Source: Anaerolineales bacterium
GTDB lineage: Bacteria; Chloroflexota; Anaerolineae; Anaerolineales; Villigracilaceae
Reading direction: 5' to 3'
NCBI GenBank assembly: GCA_020634895.1
Contig: JACKAV010000004.1
Coordinates: 248,001 to 312,000 of the forward strand
Length of the DNA: 64,000 nucleotides
Part shown: piece after piece, positions 52,708 through 61,458 of the stretch
Layout: the number at the start of each line of letters is the position of its first letter
How positions within the stretch are numbered: the first letter of the stretch is position 1
Position numbers and translations under genes: made by a program
Notes under the pieces: model-generated
The model's input: only the letters and a program-made list of their open reading frames with translations
Database searches by the model: none
What the model was told of the DNA's origin: nothing

Positions 52708-53673
52708 CTAGCCTAACTTTTTATGGCGCGCCAGATCGGAATCCACCATCATGGTCACGAGTTCCTTGAAGGAAACTTCAAGTTCCCATTTCAATTGCGT
52801 GCGCGCCTTGGACGGGTCGGAAATGAGCAGATCCACTTCGGCGGGACGATAGAAGCGCTCATCCACCACCACGTAATCCTTATAATCCAGGTCCACATGC
52901 GAGAAAGCGATCTCACAGAATTCGCGGACCGCGTGAGTCTCGCCTGTGCCGATGACATAATTATCGGGCTTATCCTGCTGAAGCATCAGCCACATCGCAC
53001 GGACATAATCGCCGGCAAAACCCCAGTCACGCTGGGCTTCGAGATTGCCGAGCCGCAGTTCCTTTGCCTTGCCAAGTTTGATCTTTGCAACCGCATCGGA
53101 AATCTTGCGGGTGACGAACTCCAAACCGCGGCGCGGACTTTCATGGTTGAACAAAATTCCAGACGTTGCAAAAATATCGAAAGACTCACGATAGTTGACC
53201 GTGATCCAATGTCCGTATACCTTGGCAACTCCATACGGGCTGCGCGGGTAAAAAGGTGTCGATTCCTTTTGCGGAACTTCCAGCACCTTACCAAACATTT
53301 CACTTGAAGACGCCTGATAAAAACGGATCTTCGGATTCACAAAACGGATGGCTTCCAACATGCGCGTCACACCCAGACCGGTCACATCGGCGGTCAACGC
53401 GGGCTGTCCCCACGAGGTCGGAACAAAAGACTGCGCCGCAAGGTTATAAACTTCGGTCGGCTTGTATTCCTCGAGCAGGGAAAGCAACGAACCTTGATCC
53501 TGCAAATCTCCCTGCAAAACCGTTATGTCGTCCAAAAGATGGTCAATACGTTCAAAGTTCACGGTGCTTGAACGGCGCACCATACCGATCACGCGATAGC
53601 CTTTCGATAACAGGAGTTCCGCCAGATACGAACCGTCCTGACCGGTGATCCCTGTGATAAGCGCAGTATTCAT
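52708..53673 (-). CDS. gmd: GDP-mannose 4,6-dehydratase
   Basis: A 321-residue extended SDR starting MNTALITGITGQDGSYLAEL at 53673 with AGGAG five bases upstream. VYNLAAQSFVPTSWGQP, SSSEMFGKV, YGVAKVYGHWITVNYRE (Tyr and Lys) and FNHESPRRGLEFVTRKI are diagnostic of Gmd. It converts GDP-mannose to GDP-4-keto-6-deoxymannose, the substrate of the Rmd-like protein at 17217-18146; together they give GDP-D-rhamnose. Confidence 0.93.
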   Translation of the reverse strand: MNTALITGITGQDGSYLAELLLSKGYRVIGMVRRSSTVNFERIDHLLDDITVLQGDLQDQGSLLSLLEEYKPTEVYNLAAQSFVPTSWGQPALTADVTGLGVTRMLEAIRFVNPKIRFYQASSSEMFGKVLEVPQKESTPFYPRSPYGVAKVYGHWITVNYRESFDIFATSGILFNHESPRRGLEFVTRKISDAVAKIKLGKAKELRLGNLEAQRDWGFAGDYVRAMWLMLQQDKPDNYVIGTGETHAVREFCEIAFSHVDLDYKDYVVVDERFYRPAEVDLLISDPSKARTQLKWELEVSFKELVTMMVDSDLARHKKLG

Positions 53674-53706
53674 GTATTCTCCTGGTTCCAAAATTCAGTC
53701 GCTGAA

Positions 53707-55299
53707 TTATACACTATGTCCGCGACGGGTTCGATCCCTAAATATCCCCCATCCAACCACCAGGAGCCACATCCCAAGTATCAAAGCCACCATCCAAATG
53801 AACGGCAATTGAAAACCAAGATGCAGGTAACGGTTCGCATACCACTCACCAAAGACAAGCATCAAAACAAGCTCCATCAAAACCACACGCCCAACCCATG
53901 CATTCCGCGTCTCACGCCACCACACCCAAACATGCCCGGCAAGGATCGCCTGCCACATGAACAGGATCGTTCGATAGCGCGGATTATCCCATTGATCGCC
54001 GCCGCCGCGCAGCGCCGTAAAGAGGACCCATCCCCACACCACAACGCTTAACCACAGGATGACGCTTCGCCTCTTTCCCGTACTTGAGCCTGACCCTGCC
54101 CCCAAAGAGAGGATCAACGCCGGAAGCAGCATGTACCACCCCGCCGCCCGCAGAATACCGATCACCTTCCAAATAACAGTTGTCGGCGCGATAATGATCG
54201 CAGGCAGAACAGGCTGCAGAACGCCGTAGACCATCACAAAAGGCATCTGCATCCACCCCGGCATTTCGTCGAACAGTTTCTGAACCCAGCCCGAGCCTTC
54301 TTCGATCTTATACACATTCCACTTGAACGACTCGCGGATGAAGTTCTGAATCACCCCAAGCGGACCGCCTCCGCCGAGATTCCCCTGCCGATCCAACGCC
54401 GAGGAAAGCAGGAACATGCCCGCGAGAAAAATCACGATCAACCCAACCGCCGCCCACCACGGGAAGCGTCCGCGCTCGTTGGAGAAATACATCCACCCGC
54501 CGAGGATGATCAATGTGACCAACGCAATGGAAGGCGAAACCAGTAACATACCGGCTATTCCCAACGCCAGCCAGCCAAGTGATTTCTTATTTTGATGAAC
54601 CTGCCAGTCGACGAATCCCCACAAACAGAATGCGCTGAAAGCCAATAAATATGGTTCACGCATGGCAGAACCGCCAAGCAAAATGCTTTCGGGATACAAG
54701 GCGAATATCCAACCGGAAGCCGTTGCGACCTTCCCGCCCCACTGTAAATTCACAGCCTTCCACAAGAATGAAGTTCCCAACGCACCCATCAACGCGGAGA
54801 TAAGCACGAGCATCAAAACGCGATGCTCGTCCGGCGAAAGGTAACGGTAGGTAAAAGCGCTGAAAGCCAGCAACCCGCCATATTGGTCATAGGCGAAGCG
54901 ACTGTTGAACGCATCCAAGATCGGACGGTCTGAATCGGCAAGCTCCCACGCCTGCGCGTCACGCCGATAGGCATCGGTGTACGTAAAACCGGCGCTTTGT
55001 TCCTCGTCATCGACGTAACCCAAAATGGGCAGTGTGAGGTAGGTTGTCACTCCACCGATGAAGCGCAGGGCAAGGGCAAGCGCAACCATCCATGCGAGCA
55101 TCTTCCCGCCGCCGGCCCAACGTATGGAAGTTGCAAGAAGAAAGAGTGAAAGTAGAAAGAGGAATGAAAATCCCAGCCAACCGATGAACCAGTTGCCCGG
55201 CTGGATGCTGGATAACCCCGCGCCCGCCGCAAGCGACAAGGGCAGGCTCCACATAAGATCACGTTTAGTGAAAGTTCTCATATATTTATTTTTTACCAT
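53707..55299 (-). CDS. Polytopic membrane protein, putative GT-C glycosyltransferase
   Basis: A 530-residue protein with ten or more membrane segments. The start is set at ATG 55299 (MVKNKYMRTF); ATG 55281 is possible and the GTG at 55326 overlaps the upstream gene. LGYVDDEEQSAGFTYTDAYR in the first outer loop is acidic, as in GT-C enzymes, followed by FAYDQYGGLLAFSAF. No soluble tail is present. A short A/T-rich hairpin (53692-53708) lies in the gap before gmd. Family not recognised with confidence. Confidence 0.55.
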   Translation of the reverse strand: MVKNKYMRTFTKRDLMWSLPLSLAAGAGLSSIQPGNWFIGWLGFSFLFLLSLFLLATSIRWAGGGKMLAWMVALALALRFIGGVTTYLTLPILGYVDDEEQSAGFTYTDAYRRDAQAWELADSDRPILDAFNSRFAYDQYGGLLAFSAFTYRYLSPDEHRVLMLVLISALMGALGTSFLWKAVNLQWGGKVATASGWIFALYPESILLGGSAMREPYLLAFSAFCLWGFVDWQVHQNKKSLGWLALGIAGMLLVSPSIALVTLIILGGWMYFSNERGRFPWWAAVGLIVIFLAGMFLLSSALDRQGNLGGGGPLGVIQNFIRESFKWNVYKIEEGSGWVQKLFDEMPGWMQMPFVMVYGVLQPVLPAIIIAPTTVIWKVIGILRAAGWYMLLPALILSLGAGSGSSTGKRRSVILWLSVVVWGWVLFTALRGGGDQWDNPRYRTILFMWQAILAGHVWVWWRETRNAWVGRVVLMELVLMLVFGEWYANRYLHLGFQLPFIWMVALILGMWLLVVGWGIFRDRTRRGHSV

Positions 55300-55316
55300 G
55301 AAACTGCCGTGTAGAG

Positions 55317-57074
55317 TTATCCACACGCTGCGATTTTATAAACTCTCGCAGAAGGCAGGGCAAACATTTGCAAATACCACTCGGGTAAACCGTCCAATTG
55401 TTGGAAATCAAAACTTTGAGACGTTCCGCCTGCATAAATAAAGTCGATTCTCTGATTGCATAGATCGGTGTGGACTTCGTCTGAATCGAACCGGATATCT
55501 CTCCCCGCAAACACGATCGGACGTGAGAGCAGCGGGGGAATCCAGATACCTGCGTCCACTCCGGTTGGGGTCTGCGACGACTCGTATGAAGTCACATACA
55601 AGCCAGTGGAAGCGGCAAGGATTTTCGCGTCGGATGGGATGTTGTTATCCATCCATGCAAATGCGGCGAGATCATCGCGGCTGACGAAGTTGCAGCAATC
55701 GGATGGATAGAATTTGTAATGCAAGTCAGCATTAAGTAGAACGAAGCCAAAGATGAAAAGCGTTATGAAGCGCTGAAGCAGTTTCAGGTCCGGGAGGAGG
55801 CGGATCGTCGTCTTCATCAAGCCCAACAATCCCAATCCTCCCAAAATGGAAAGCGGGATGCAGGAAAACATCTGCACAAAGGGGCGGTCGAGCAGCGTTT
55901 GGATGCCATAGGTTGGCAGGGTGATCGGGATGAACAGACAGAGCCCGCAAAGGAAAAACCATACGAACAGGAAGAAGGTTGATTCTGTGTAATGGATCGC
56001 AGAGAAAACAACAAGCACAAGGACGAGGATCAAAATCCACGAATCATTTTTAAGATAACCTGCAAATAGAAGGTCCAGAGGCGGCGTGATTTGGGTTGCA
56101 TAAATCAGAGCAATAAAGAAAGTTAAAAGCAAACCCCAACCGATAAGTTTATAGGTTTTGCTTAATCGACTCCATATCAGAGTCATCAAAGCCGCAATGA
56201 ACATCAATCCATATAAGATCAATGTGCGTGTATGAATAAGGGCAGACGCAAGAATGGAAAAGCCTAATAAAACAAATAGGACTTTACGTTTTCCAAATTG
56301 TGCGGGGCGATAAATCATATATGCCAGACCGAACACAAATAAAATGCAAACGAGGCTTAATAAGGCAGGGTATTTTCCCCAATTCATTAAGTGACCGGGC
56401 ATATGAAAACCGAACCCCACCAGCAGGCTGGATAGAAATGCGGCAGGGATGGAGCCGGTTTCGCGCCTGACAACAAAAAACAGTGAAGTGGGAAGTATCG
56501 CCAAAACGACCTGACCAAAGACCAGCATGAAACGGGCAATGTTCGTGTGTGAAAAATAGGCAATGCCCGCTGATACAAAGTGAAAGCCAAGATGATAAAA
56601 ACTGCCGCTCGATTCAATGGGAGTACCCAGTTGATACGAGCGGATAATGACATCGATAAGGCGGTAATGCTCGACCGAGTCAAAATACAAAGGCAGGGAC
56701 AGATTCTTAATAAAGGCAAGACGCAAAATAATGGAGGCGAACAGGATTATTGAAAATAAAAGAAAATACGGCCAGTCTATTTTTTCTCGAAGAGAAATGA
56801 ATGAAATAAGTATGACCGCACCTGCAAAGATTCCACCCATAACCGCATTGAAAATGATAGACACCCCAAACGTCAGAAGTGACAAAAAAAGGACAGGCAC
56901 AACCCATCCTGCCGAGCTGAGAGAGAGCAGGTCAGCTTCAGTGATTGAATCGCCAAGAAAACGCTTCAAGAGTCCGTGCGTTAATAAAAATCCCCACAAG
57001 ATCACGAGCAGGATAACGAGCACTATTCGAATATTTTCGAAGAATACAAGAAGACCGTCGAGCCAGGGATTCAT
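55317..57074 (-). CDS. Polytopic membrane protein, putative GT-C glycosyltransferase
   Basis: A 585-residue protein with about twelve membrane segments. LPLYFDSVEHYRLIDVIIRS lies in a first outer loop, with an Asp/Glu pair suited to GT-C catalysis, then SGSFYHLGFHFVSAGIAYFS. The C-terminal ~120 residues look soluble (WMDNNIPSDAKILAASTGLY, like other membrane glycosyltransferase tails). It begins straight after the P/T-rich protein gene. May belong to a DUF6541-like group; function is inferred from topology. Confidence 0.55.
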   Translation of the reverse strand: MNPWLDGLLVFFENIRIVLVILLVILWGFLLTHGLLKRFLGDSITEADLLSLSSAGWVVPVLFLSLLTFGVSIIFNAVMGGIFAGAVILISFISLREKIDWPYFLLFSIILFASIILRLAFIKNLSLPLYFDSVEHYRLIDVIIRSYQLGTPIESSGSFYHLGFHFVSAGIAYFSHTNIARFMLVFGQVVLAILPTSLFFVVRRETGSIPAAFLSSLLVGFGFHMPGHLMNWGKYPALLSLVCILFVFGLAYMIYRPAQFGKRKVLFVLLGFSILASALIHTRTLILYGLMFIAALMTLIWSRLSKTYKLIGWGLLLTFFIALIYATQITPPLDLLFAGYLKNDSWILILVLVLVVFSAIHYTESTFFLFVWFFLCGLCLFIPITLPTYGIQTLLDRPFVQMFSCIPLSILGGLGLLGLMKTTIRLLPDLKLLQRFITLFIFGFVLLNADLHYKFYPSDCCNFVSRDDLAAFAWMDNNIPSDAKILAASTGLYVTSYESSQTPTGVDAGIWIPPLLSRPIVFAGRDIRFDSDEVHTDLCNQRIDFIYAGGTSQSFDFQQLDGLPEWYLQMFALPSARVYKIAACG

Positions 57075-57722
57075 CTATGGATAACTTGGATAAGACGACG
57101 AGGTATTTGTCGGCGTGGGAGTTTCGTCTTCAGCCTCCAAGCTGTCAGTACCTTTTGTCGGCGTCGGCGTTTTGGTGGCGCTTTTAGACGCACTTGTAGG
57201 TGTTGACGTAAGTTCAGAATCTCCCACAGATGTTTCAGTGGCTGTCTTATCGCCTTCCACAATGGAAGTTGTGACAAAGAATGCGGTCAGTAGAAAATCG
57301 CCCTGAGCCAAAAGGGAGTCGTTTTCTACGGAAAAAATCTGTATCTGAATCCCCTCTTCCAAATTAAGCGGATCGCCAGTGCAATACACGCCGGTCTCCA
57401 CAGTTTTATTCCATGTGCAATCATATCGGACATCACCAGACCGCCGGACAATGTTCAAATAAAAAGCGGGATATTCGTCAACGGGTACGTACAAGTTGAC
57501 AACGGTATCCCCGAACACGTCACGCCCAAAAGAGACGATGCACAGATCCGTCAGGTCAGCGCCACAATAGCCAAATGTATCAGGGACGTTCGTCGGTTCG
57601 GCGGGTTTTCGAAGACGGTAAATCGCCCAACCGGAAGCGGCAAAAAAAACGGTACAAGCCAGTACCAATATCCCTGCAAAAGCAAGGAGCTGCCACTTCC
57701 ACTTCGAAAGAAAGTCTGTCAC
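57075..57722 (-). CDS. Membrane-anchored protein with Thr/Pro/Ser-rich tail
   Basis: A 215-residue protein, GTG start at 57722. A short cytoplasmic N-end (MTDFLSKWKWQ) is followed by one membrane segment (about 12-33), then an outer domain with four cysteines (GYCGADLTDLC, YDCTWN, VYCTGD) that could form two disulfides, and from about residue 155 a Ser/Thr/Pro-rich tail (TPTSASKSATKTPTPTKG) ending SSYPSYP. Such tails are common in Chloroflexota and may be O-glycosylated. No known family recognised. First gene of the minus-strand series. Confidence 0.65.
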   Translation of the reverse strand: MTDFLSKWKWQLLAFAGILVLACTVFFAASGWAIYRLRKPAEPTNVPDTFGYCGADLTDLCIVSFGRDVFGDTVVNLYVPVDEYPAFYLNIVRRSGDVRYDCTWNKTVETGVYCTGDPLNLEEGIQIQIFSVENDSLLAQGDFLLTAFFVTTSIVEGDKTATETSVGDSELTSTPTSASKSATKTPTPTKGTDSLEAEDETPTPTNTSSSYPSYP

Positions 57723-57761
57723 GCCGAGATTCTACCATTACAGTCAGAGCGGGATGCGTTA

Positions 57762-57767
57762 TATAAT
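57762..57767 (+). promoter_or_regulatory. -10 box of a probably leaderless promoter
   Basis: TATAAT lies only eight bases before the ATG at 57776, so transcription should begin at or next to the start codon. No Shine-Dalgarno sequence is visible and no convincing -35 box is seen in the 53-base divergent gap. Confidence 0.6.
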
Positions 57768-57775
57768 TCCCGCCC

Positions 57776-58417
57776 ATGGAAGATAAAATCCTCAACGAAC
57801 AGATAGAGTATTACCGTGCCCGGGCGGAGGAATATGACCGCTCCCTTTCGGGTACCGAAGAAATTTTTGACCCTGCCAAATCCATACTATTGGGACTTGG
57901 CAGATACAAGCGAATTCTCGAGCTGGCATGCGGCACAGGGTTTTGGACGGAGACTTTGCTGAAAATTAGCGGAGAGGTGACCGCTACCGATTCCGCGCCA
58001 GAGATGTTGCAGATCACGCGAAACCGCCTAGGCGACAAGGGCGTTACATATCAGCAGATCGATATCTTCAATTGGCAGCCCGAACAGCAATACGACATGG
58101 TCTTTTTCGCAAATTGGCTGTCTCACGTTCCGCCCAAAGCGTTGGATGAATTTCTGGATAAAGTACACCGCTCCACCCGTCCGGGCGGAAGCGTTATTAT
58201 CGTCGATCAATATGCCCCCAGTGTTGCAGACTCCGTCATTGCAAAAGAGGAGATTTACGCTGTCCGCCCGCTGGAAGATGGACGTCAATTCACCATCGTA
58301 AAAGTATTCCATGATCTCGACACTTTGGAAGACAAACTCAAAGGCATGGGCTTTGACGTTGCAATTCATAAATTTACAGAGACGTTCTTCCTTTTGTCAG
58401 GAAAATCAAAAACATGA
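57776..58417 (+). CDS. Class I SAM-dependent methyltransferase
   Basis: A 213-residue methyltransferase. RILELACGTGFWTETLLKI near residue 45 is the SAM loop, TATDSAPEMLQITRNRL the acidic strand, and MVFFANWLSHVPPKALDEFL motif IV. Small stand-alone enzyme; the family includes many of unknown substrate. It lies on the opposite strand with a GNAT gene, so it may be unrelated to glycan synthesis. Likely translated from a leaderless mRNA. Confidence 0.8.
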   Translation: MEDKILNEQIEYYRARAEEYDRSLSGTEEIFDPAKSILLGLGRYKRILELACGTGFWTETLLKISGEVTATDSAPEMLQITRNRLGDKGVTYQQIDIFNWQPEQQYDMVFFANWLSHVPPKALDEFLDKVHRSTRPGGSVIIVDQYAPSVADSVIAKEEIYAVRPLEDGRQFTIVKVFHDLDTLEDKLKGMGFDVAIHKFTETFFLLSGKSKT

Positions 58418-58917
58418 ATATATTCGAAACGCAGCGATTATCTGTCCGCCATCTCGAACCGACCGACGCGGACTCCATGTTCGCCATCTTCAGCCTGCCC
58501 GAAGTCACCAAATGGATGGACGATGGAACCACGCTCAGTTATGAGCTTTGCGAAAAATGGATCGAGATCTCTCAAAAAAATTATGAGACCAAAGGCTTTG
58601 GCGCATCGGCTGTGATCGAAAAAAGCACAGGCGATTTCATTGGTTGCAGCGGCATTGTGTATGGCAAGGAGAGAAAAGAACCGGAGATCATTTACGCTTT
58701 TCTTCCAAGCGCGTGGGGAAAAGGTTTTGCAAGCGAACTGGTCCCTGCCATGCTGAATTATGGTTTCACAAAATGCGGCTTGACCTACATCCTCGCCACC
58801 ATTGCGGAGCCGAACAAGGCATCCGCTCATGTGGTGGAGAAGTCGGGCATGAAACTCGTGGATAAAGAACTCGAACAAGACGGGTCGATAACGCTTGTGT
58901 ACCGAATTGAAAGATGA
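58414..58917 (+). CDS. GNAT N-acetyltransferase, RimJ/RimL-like
   Basis: A 167-residue GNAT protein. ETQRLSVRHLEPTDADSMFA is the usual start, VIEKSTGDFIGCSGIVYGKE motif D, and YAFLPSAWGKGFASELV the acetyl-CoA loop; NKASAHVVEKSGMKLVDKEL closes the fold. It overlaps the methyltransferase by four bases. Substrate may be a protein N-terminus, antibiotic or small molecule. It ends in a palindromic terminator shared with the convergent GT4. Confidence 0.82.
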   Translation: MNIFETQRLSVRHLEPTDADSMFAIFSLPEVTKWMDDGTTLSYELCEKWIEISQKNYETKGFGASAVIEKSTGDFIGCSGIVYGKERKEPEIIYAFLPSAWGKGFASELVPAMLNYGFTKCGLTYILATIAEPNKASAHVVEKSGMKLVDKELEQDGSITLVYRIER

Positions 58918-58919
58918 TA

Positions 58920-58955
58920 GAAAATCTCCGAGGTTTATAAACCTCGGAGATTTTC
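58920..58955. terminator. Perfect 36-base palindrome, bidirectional terminator
   Basis: Arms 58920-58937 and 58938-58955 are exactly complementary with no loop base beyond the turn. A T-run follows on the plus strand. The last codons and stop of the GT4 on the minus strand (KENLRGL) are encoded in it. Confidence 0.85.
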
Positions 58956-60092
58956 TTTTAGCAACTCCATCACCCGCTCTTCGCGTTTGACCCACGTCAA
59001 CTGCTCCACATCTTGTCGAGCTTGAATACCCAACGCCGAACGTCTTGATTCATCCACAAGCAATAACTCTATCGCCGATTTCCAATTCCCTATTACCGAT
59101 TCCCAATTCCCCGCTTCACACAACACCGCATTCCGTTCATTTAGAACCTCGCGAATCGAATCCAAATCTGCCGAAATGATTCCGCGCCCCGAAGCCATGT
59201 ACTCGAACATCTTCATCGGGTTGATGACTTCGGCAATGTCCTGTCCGCTCGAAGCCTCGATGGAGCGCGAGTACGGCATCAGCAGCACATCCGCCGCCGC
59301 CTGATACAGCGGGATGACTTCATGCTTCACAAAGCCTGTCATCGTCACATTGGTCATCGCCGCTTCGTTCAACTTATCGCGCCAAAAATTCACCAACTCA
59401 GGCGTGCCGCCCACCCACAGAAAATTTACGTTCGGCATTTGCTTCGCAAGTTCAAAGAGCAGGTCCGCGCCGCGACCCGGATAGATGTGACCTGTGAATC
59501 CAACAGTGAGACCTTCTTTAAGATTCAATTGACGACGCGCTTCGGTCGGATTTGGCAAACCCGCATACTTCTCCAACTCGACGCCGTTCGGCGCGAGCAG
59601 CACCGCTTCATCCTTAAATTTGAAGTTGGTCGAGCGCTCCAAAGCCTTTCTCAACGCTGACGTTGTGACCGTCATCACCTTGGGCGTGGTCTGATTCCAA
59701 AACTGTCTCATCCACCACACGCCGAGCCTGCCGGAGTTATCCGCGTGCATTTCAAGCACAACTGGGCAGCCGTTCCACGCGCCCAACGCCGCAGATTGCG
59801 GCAGCCAGGTGTAAATTAACTCCGCGCCAAATTTCTTTGCAGCCCGCTGGGCGTGAAAGATAAAGTCGAGGCGTTTGAGTCGCTTGATGGACGGGAGTAG
59901 TTCCAAGTCGGGTGTGATGCGTAATCCGTAATGCGTGAGGAGTGTCTCTTTGGAGACAGGTTCCGTTTCGGCGGGCGCGAACAGCTTGATGTCATGTCCC
60001 AGTTGCATGAGAGCCTGCGCGACCTTCATCGCCTGAATTGAGTTTGCGGTCAGGGACGGAATCCGCGAGTTAGTGATGATGGCTATTTTCAT
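58935..60092 (-). CDS. GT4 glycosyltransferase
   Basis: A 385-residue GT-B protein. MKIAIITNSRIPSLTANSIQ and LEMHADNSGRLGVWWM mark the N-domain, NGVELEKYAGLPNPTEARR the linker, VGFTGHIYPGRGADLLFEL the donor domain, and INPMKMFEYMASGRGIISAD the donor site. Near residue 335, GNWESVIGNWKS is encoded by repeated ggaattgg-type units, probably a small in-frame insertion. It starts inside the end of the flippase gene (23-base overlap). Confidence 0.82.
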   Translation of the reverse strand: MKIAIITNSRIPSLTANSIQAMKVAQALMQLGHDIKLFAPAETEPVSKETLLTHYGLRITPDLELLPSIKRLKRLDFIFHAQRAAKKFGAELIYTWLPQSAALGAWNGCPVVLEMHADNSGRLGVWWMRQFWNQTTPKVMTVTTSALRKALERSTNFKFKDEAVLLAPNGVELEKYAGLPNPTEARRQLNLKEGLTVGFTGHIYPGRGADLLFELAKQMPNVNFLWVGGTPELVNFWRDKLNEAAMTNVTMTGFVKHEVIPLYQAAADVLLMPYSRSIEASSGQDIAEVINPMKMFEYMASGRGIISADLDSIREVLNERNAVLCEAGNWESVIGNWKSAIELLLVDESRRSALGIQARQDVEQLTWVKREERVMELLKENLRGL

Positions 60093-61401
60093 TTTGTTGA
60101 ATCTGTTTCACTCCACGCAGCGACATAATGCCGACCGACGTGATGTAATAATACGAAAGCAACGCGCCTGCGGCAAAGATACCGTATTGCGGCACAAGCC
60201 AGAACGAAAGCGCGAGTTTGATGCCACCCGAGATGAGGGTAATGTAAATGGGAAATTCAGGCAAGCCGAGCGCCAGCAAAAGCGGACGATTCCAAAAGAG
60301 GATGTAATTGAAAATAAGTCCGACGGTCAACGCGGCTAGGGCGGGATAAGCGTTTACGAATTCTTCACCTGAATAAATGAGAATGACCCAGCGTCCTAAA
60401 AAGATCAGACCTGCGCCGAGCACGATGTTGTAAGCGAACGAAAGCGCGGTGATCTTTTTGAGAAAACTCTTGAGTTTGCTCCACGCCTTTTCGACGGTGA
60501 GACGGTTGATCTCCGGGAAGGTTGCCGCGATGAGCGGATCGGCAGGAATGGCAAGGAAGTAGACGATGGTATACGCCACACGGTAATAACCGACTGCGGT
60601 CGTATCGAGGAAGAAGCCGATCCAGATCAATTCACTTTCACGGAAAATTTTGATGATGGTCGCGCTGACATTGGAGCTGAATGCGAAGCGCAAAATCTCG
60701 CGCCATGAATTGATTGCAGTAAAAGATGTCCGCCACCATCCGCTGCCCAGAGCTTTATGAAGCTGCACCTGCGCTGCAATGAACATGCCGAGTCCCAAAA
60801 TGGTTTTGCCGACCAGATACGCGATCAACACGGTGACAATCGTGCCGTGAAAGAAGAATGCAACGGTGATGATGAGAATGGTGAAAATGCTTTGGATAAG
60901 ATTGATCACACCCTGCAGGCTGATACGTCCGGTAATCTGCAAAATGCCTGTGGATGTTTCTGTATTGAAATTCGCCAGCAAGCCGATGGAAAACACGATG
61001 AACATCCACGCTGTATCGGAGGTTTTAGCAAAATAGGATTCAGCAAAACCTGCCGTGGCGAGCACAACCAGAAACGCCATCAGCGAGACTGCGGCTTCGG
61101 TCAGACCGGCAGCTTTCATCAAGGCAGAGGCTTTTTCGTTTTCCCGCTTGTTGAGATATTCACCCCCATAGCGGACGACCAACTCGCTCATTCGAAACGA
61201 GAACAGGCTATTGACCGTCGAGGCGAATGCCATCACCACGCCAATCAGACCGAACCCCGCCGGTCCGAGCAGCCGGGTCGCCATAATGCCTTGAAGGACG
61301 CTTAATCCCAGCGCGATGGTGTTATTACTGAACAATGACCCACTGGAGCGAAGGATCTTCACGAACAGCGGGTCGTTCCTGAATTTGGCAAGAAGGGACA
61401 T
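60070..61401 (-). CDS. wzx: Wzx-type polysaccharide flippase
   Basis: A 443-residue protein of the MOP superfamily with twelve or more membrane segments. SLFSNNTIALGLSVLQGIMA and RLLGPAGFGLIGVVMAFAST are the typical opening, then RFAFSSNVSATIIKIFRESE and GYYRVAYTIVYFLAIPADPL. It should flip undecaprenyl-linked repeat units. It is followed by a GT4. With Wzm/Wzt at 40382-42539 the locus has two export routes. Confidence 0.85.
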   Translation of the reverse strand: MSLLAKFRNDPLFVKILRSSGSLFSNNTIALGLSVLQGIMATRLLGPAGFGLIGVVMAFASTVNSLFSFRMSELVVRYGGEYLNKRENEKASALMKAAGLTEAAVSLMAFLVVLATAGFAESYFAKTSDTAWMFIVFSIGLLANFNTETSTGILQITGRISLQGVINLIQSIFTILIITVAFFFHGTIVTVLIAYLVGKTILGLGMFIAAQVQLHKALGSGWWRTSFTAINSWREILRFAFSSNVSATIIKIFRESELIWIGFFLDTTAVGYYRVAYTIVYFLAIPADPLIAATFPEINRLTVEKAWSKLKSFLKKITALSFAYNIVLGAGLIFLGRWVILIYSGEEFVNAYPALAALTVGLIFNYILFWNRPLLLALGLPEFPIYITLISGGIKLALSFWLVPQYGIFAAGALLSYYYITSVGIMSLRGVKQIQQNENSHHH

Positions 61402-61423
61402 TGCAGGAAATTATAAACGTTAA

Positions 61424-61452
61424 GAAAAAAGACCTCGGAAATCTCCGAGGTC
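61424..61452 (-). terminator. Intrinsic terminator after the UDP-glucuronate 4-epimerase-like gene
   Basis: Nine-base stem (61431-61439 with 61444-61452), four-base loop, then six T on the minus strand. It ends the wbpA-epimerase transcript; the flippase gene starts 20 bases beyond. Confidence 0.85.
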
Positions 61453-61458
61453 TAAATG

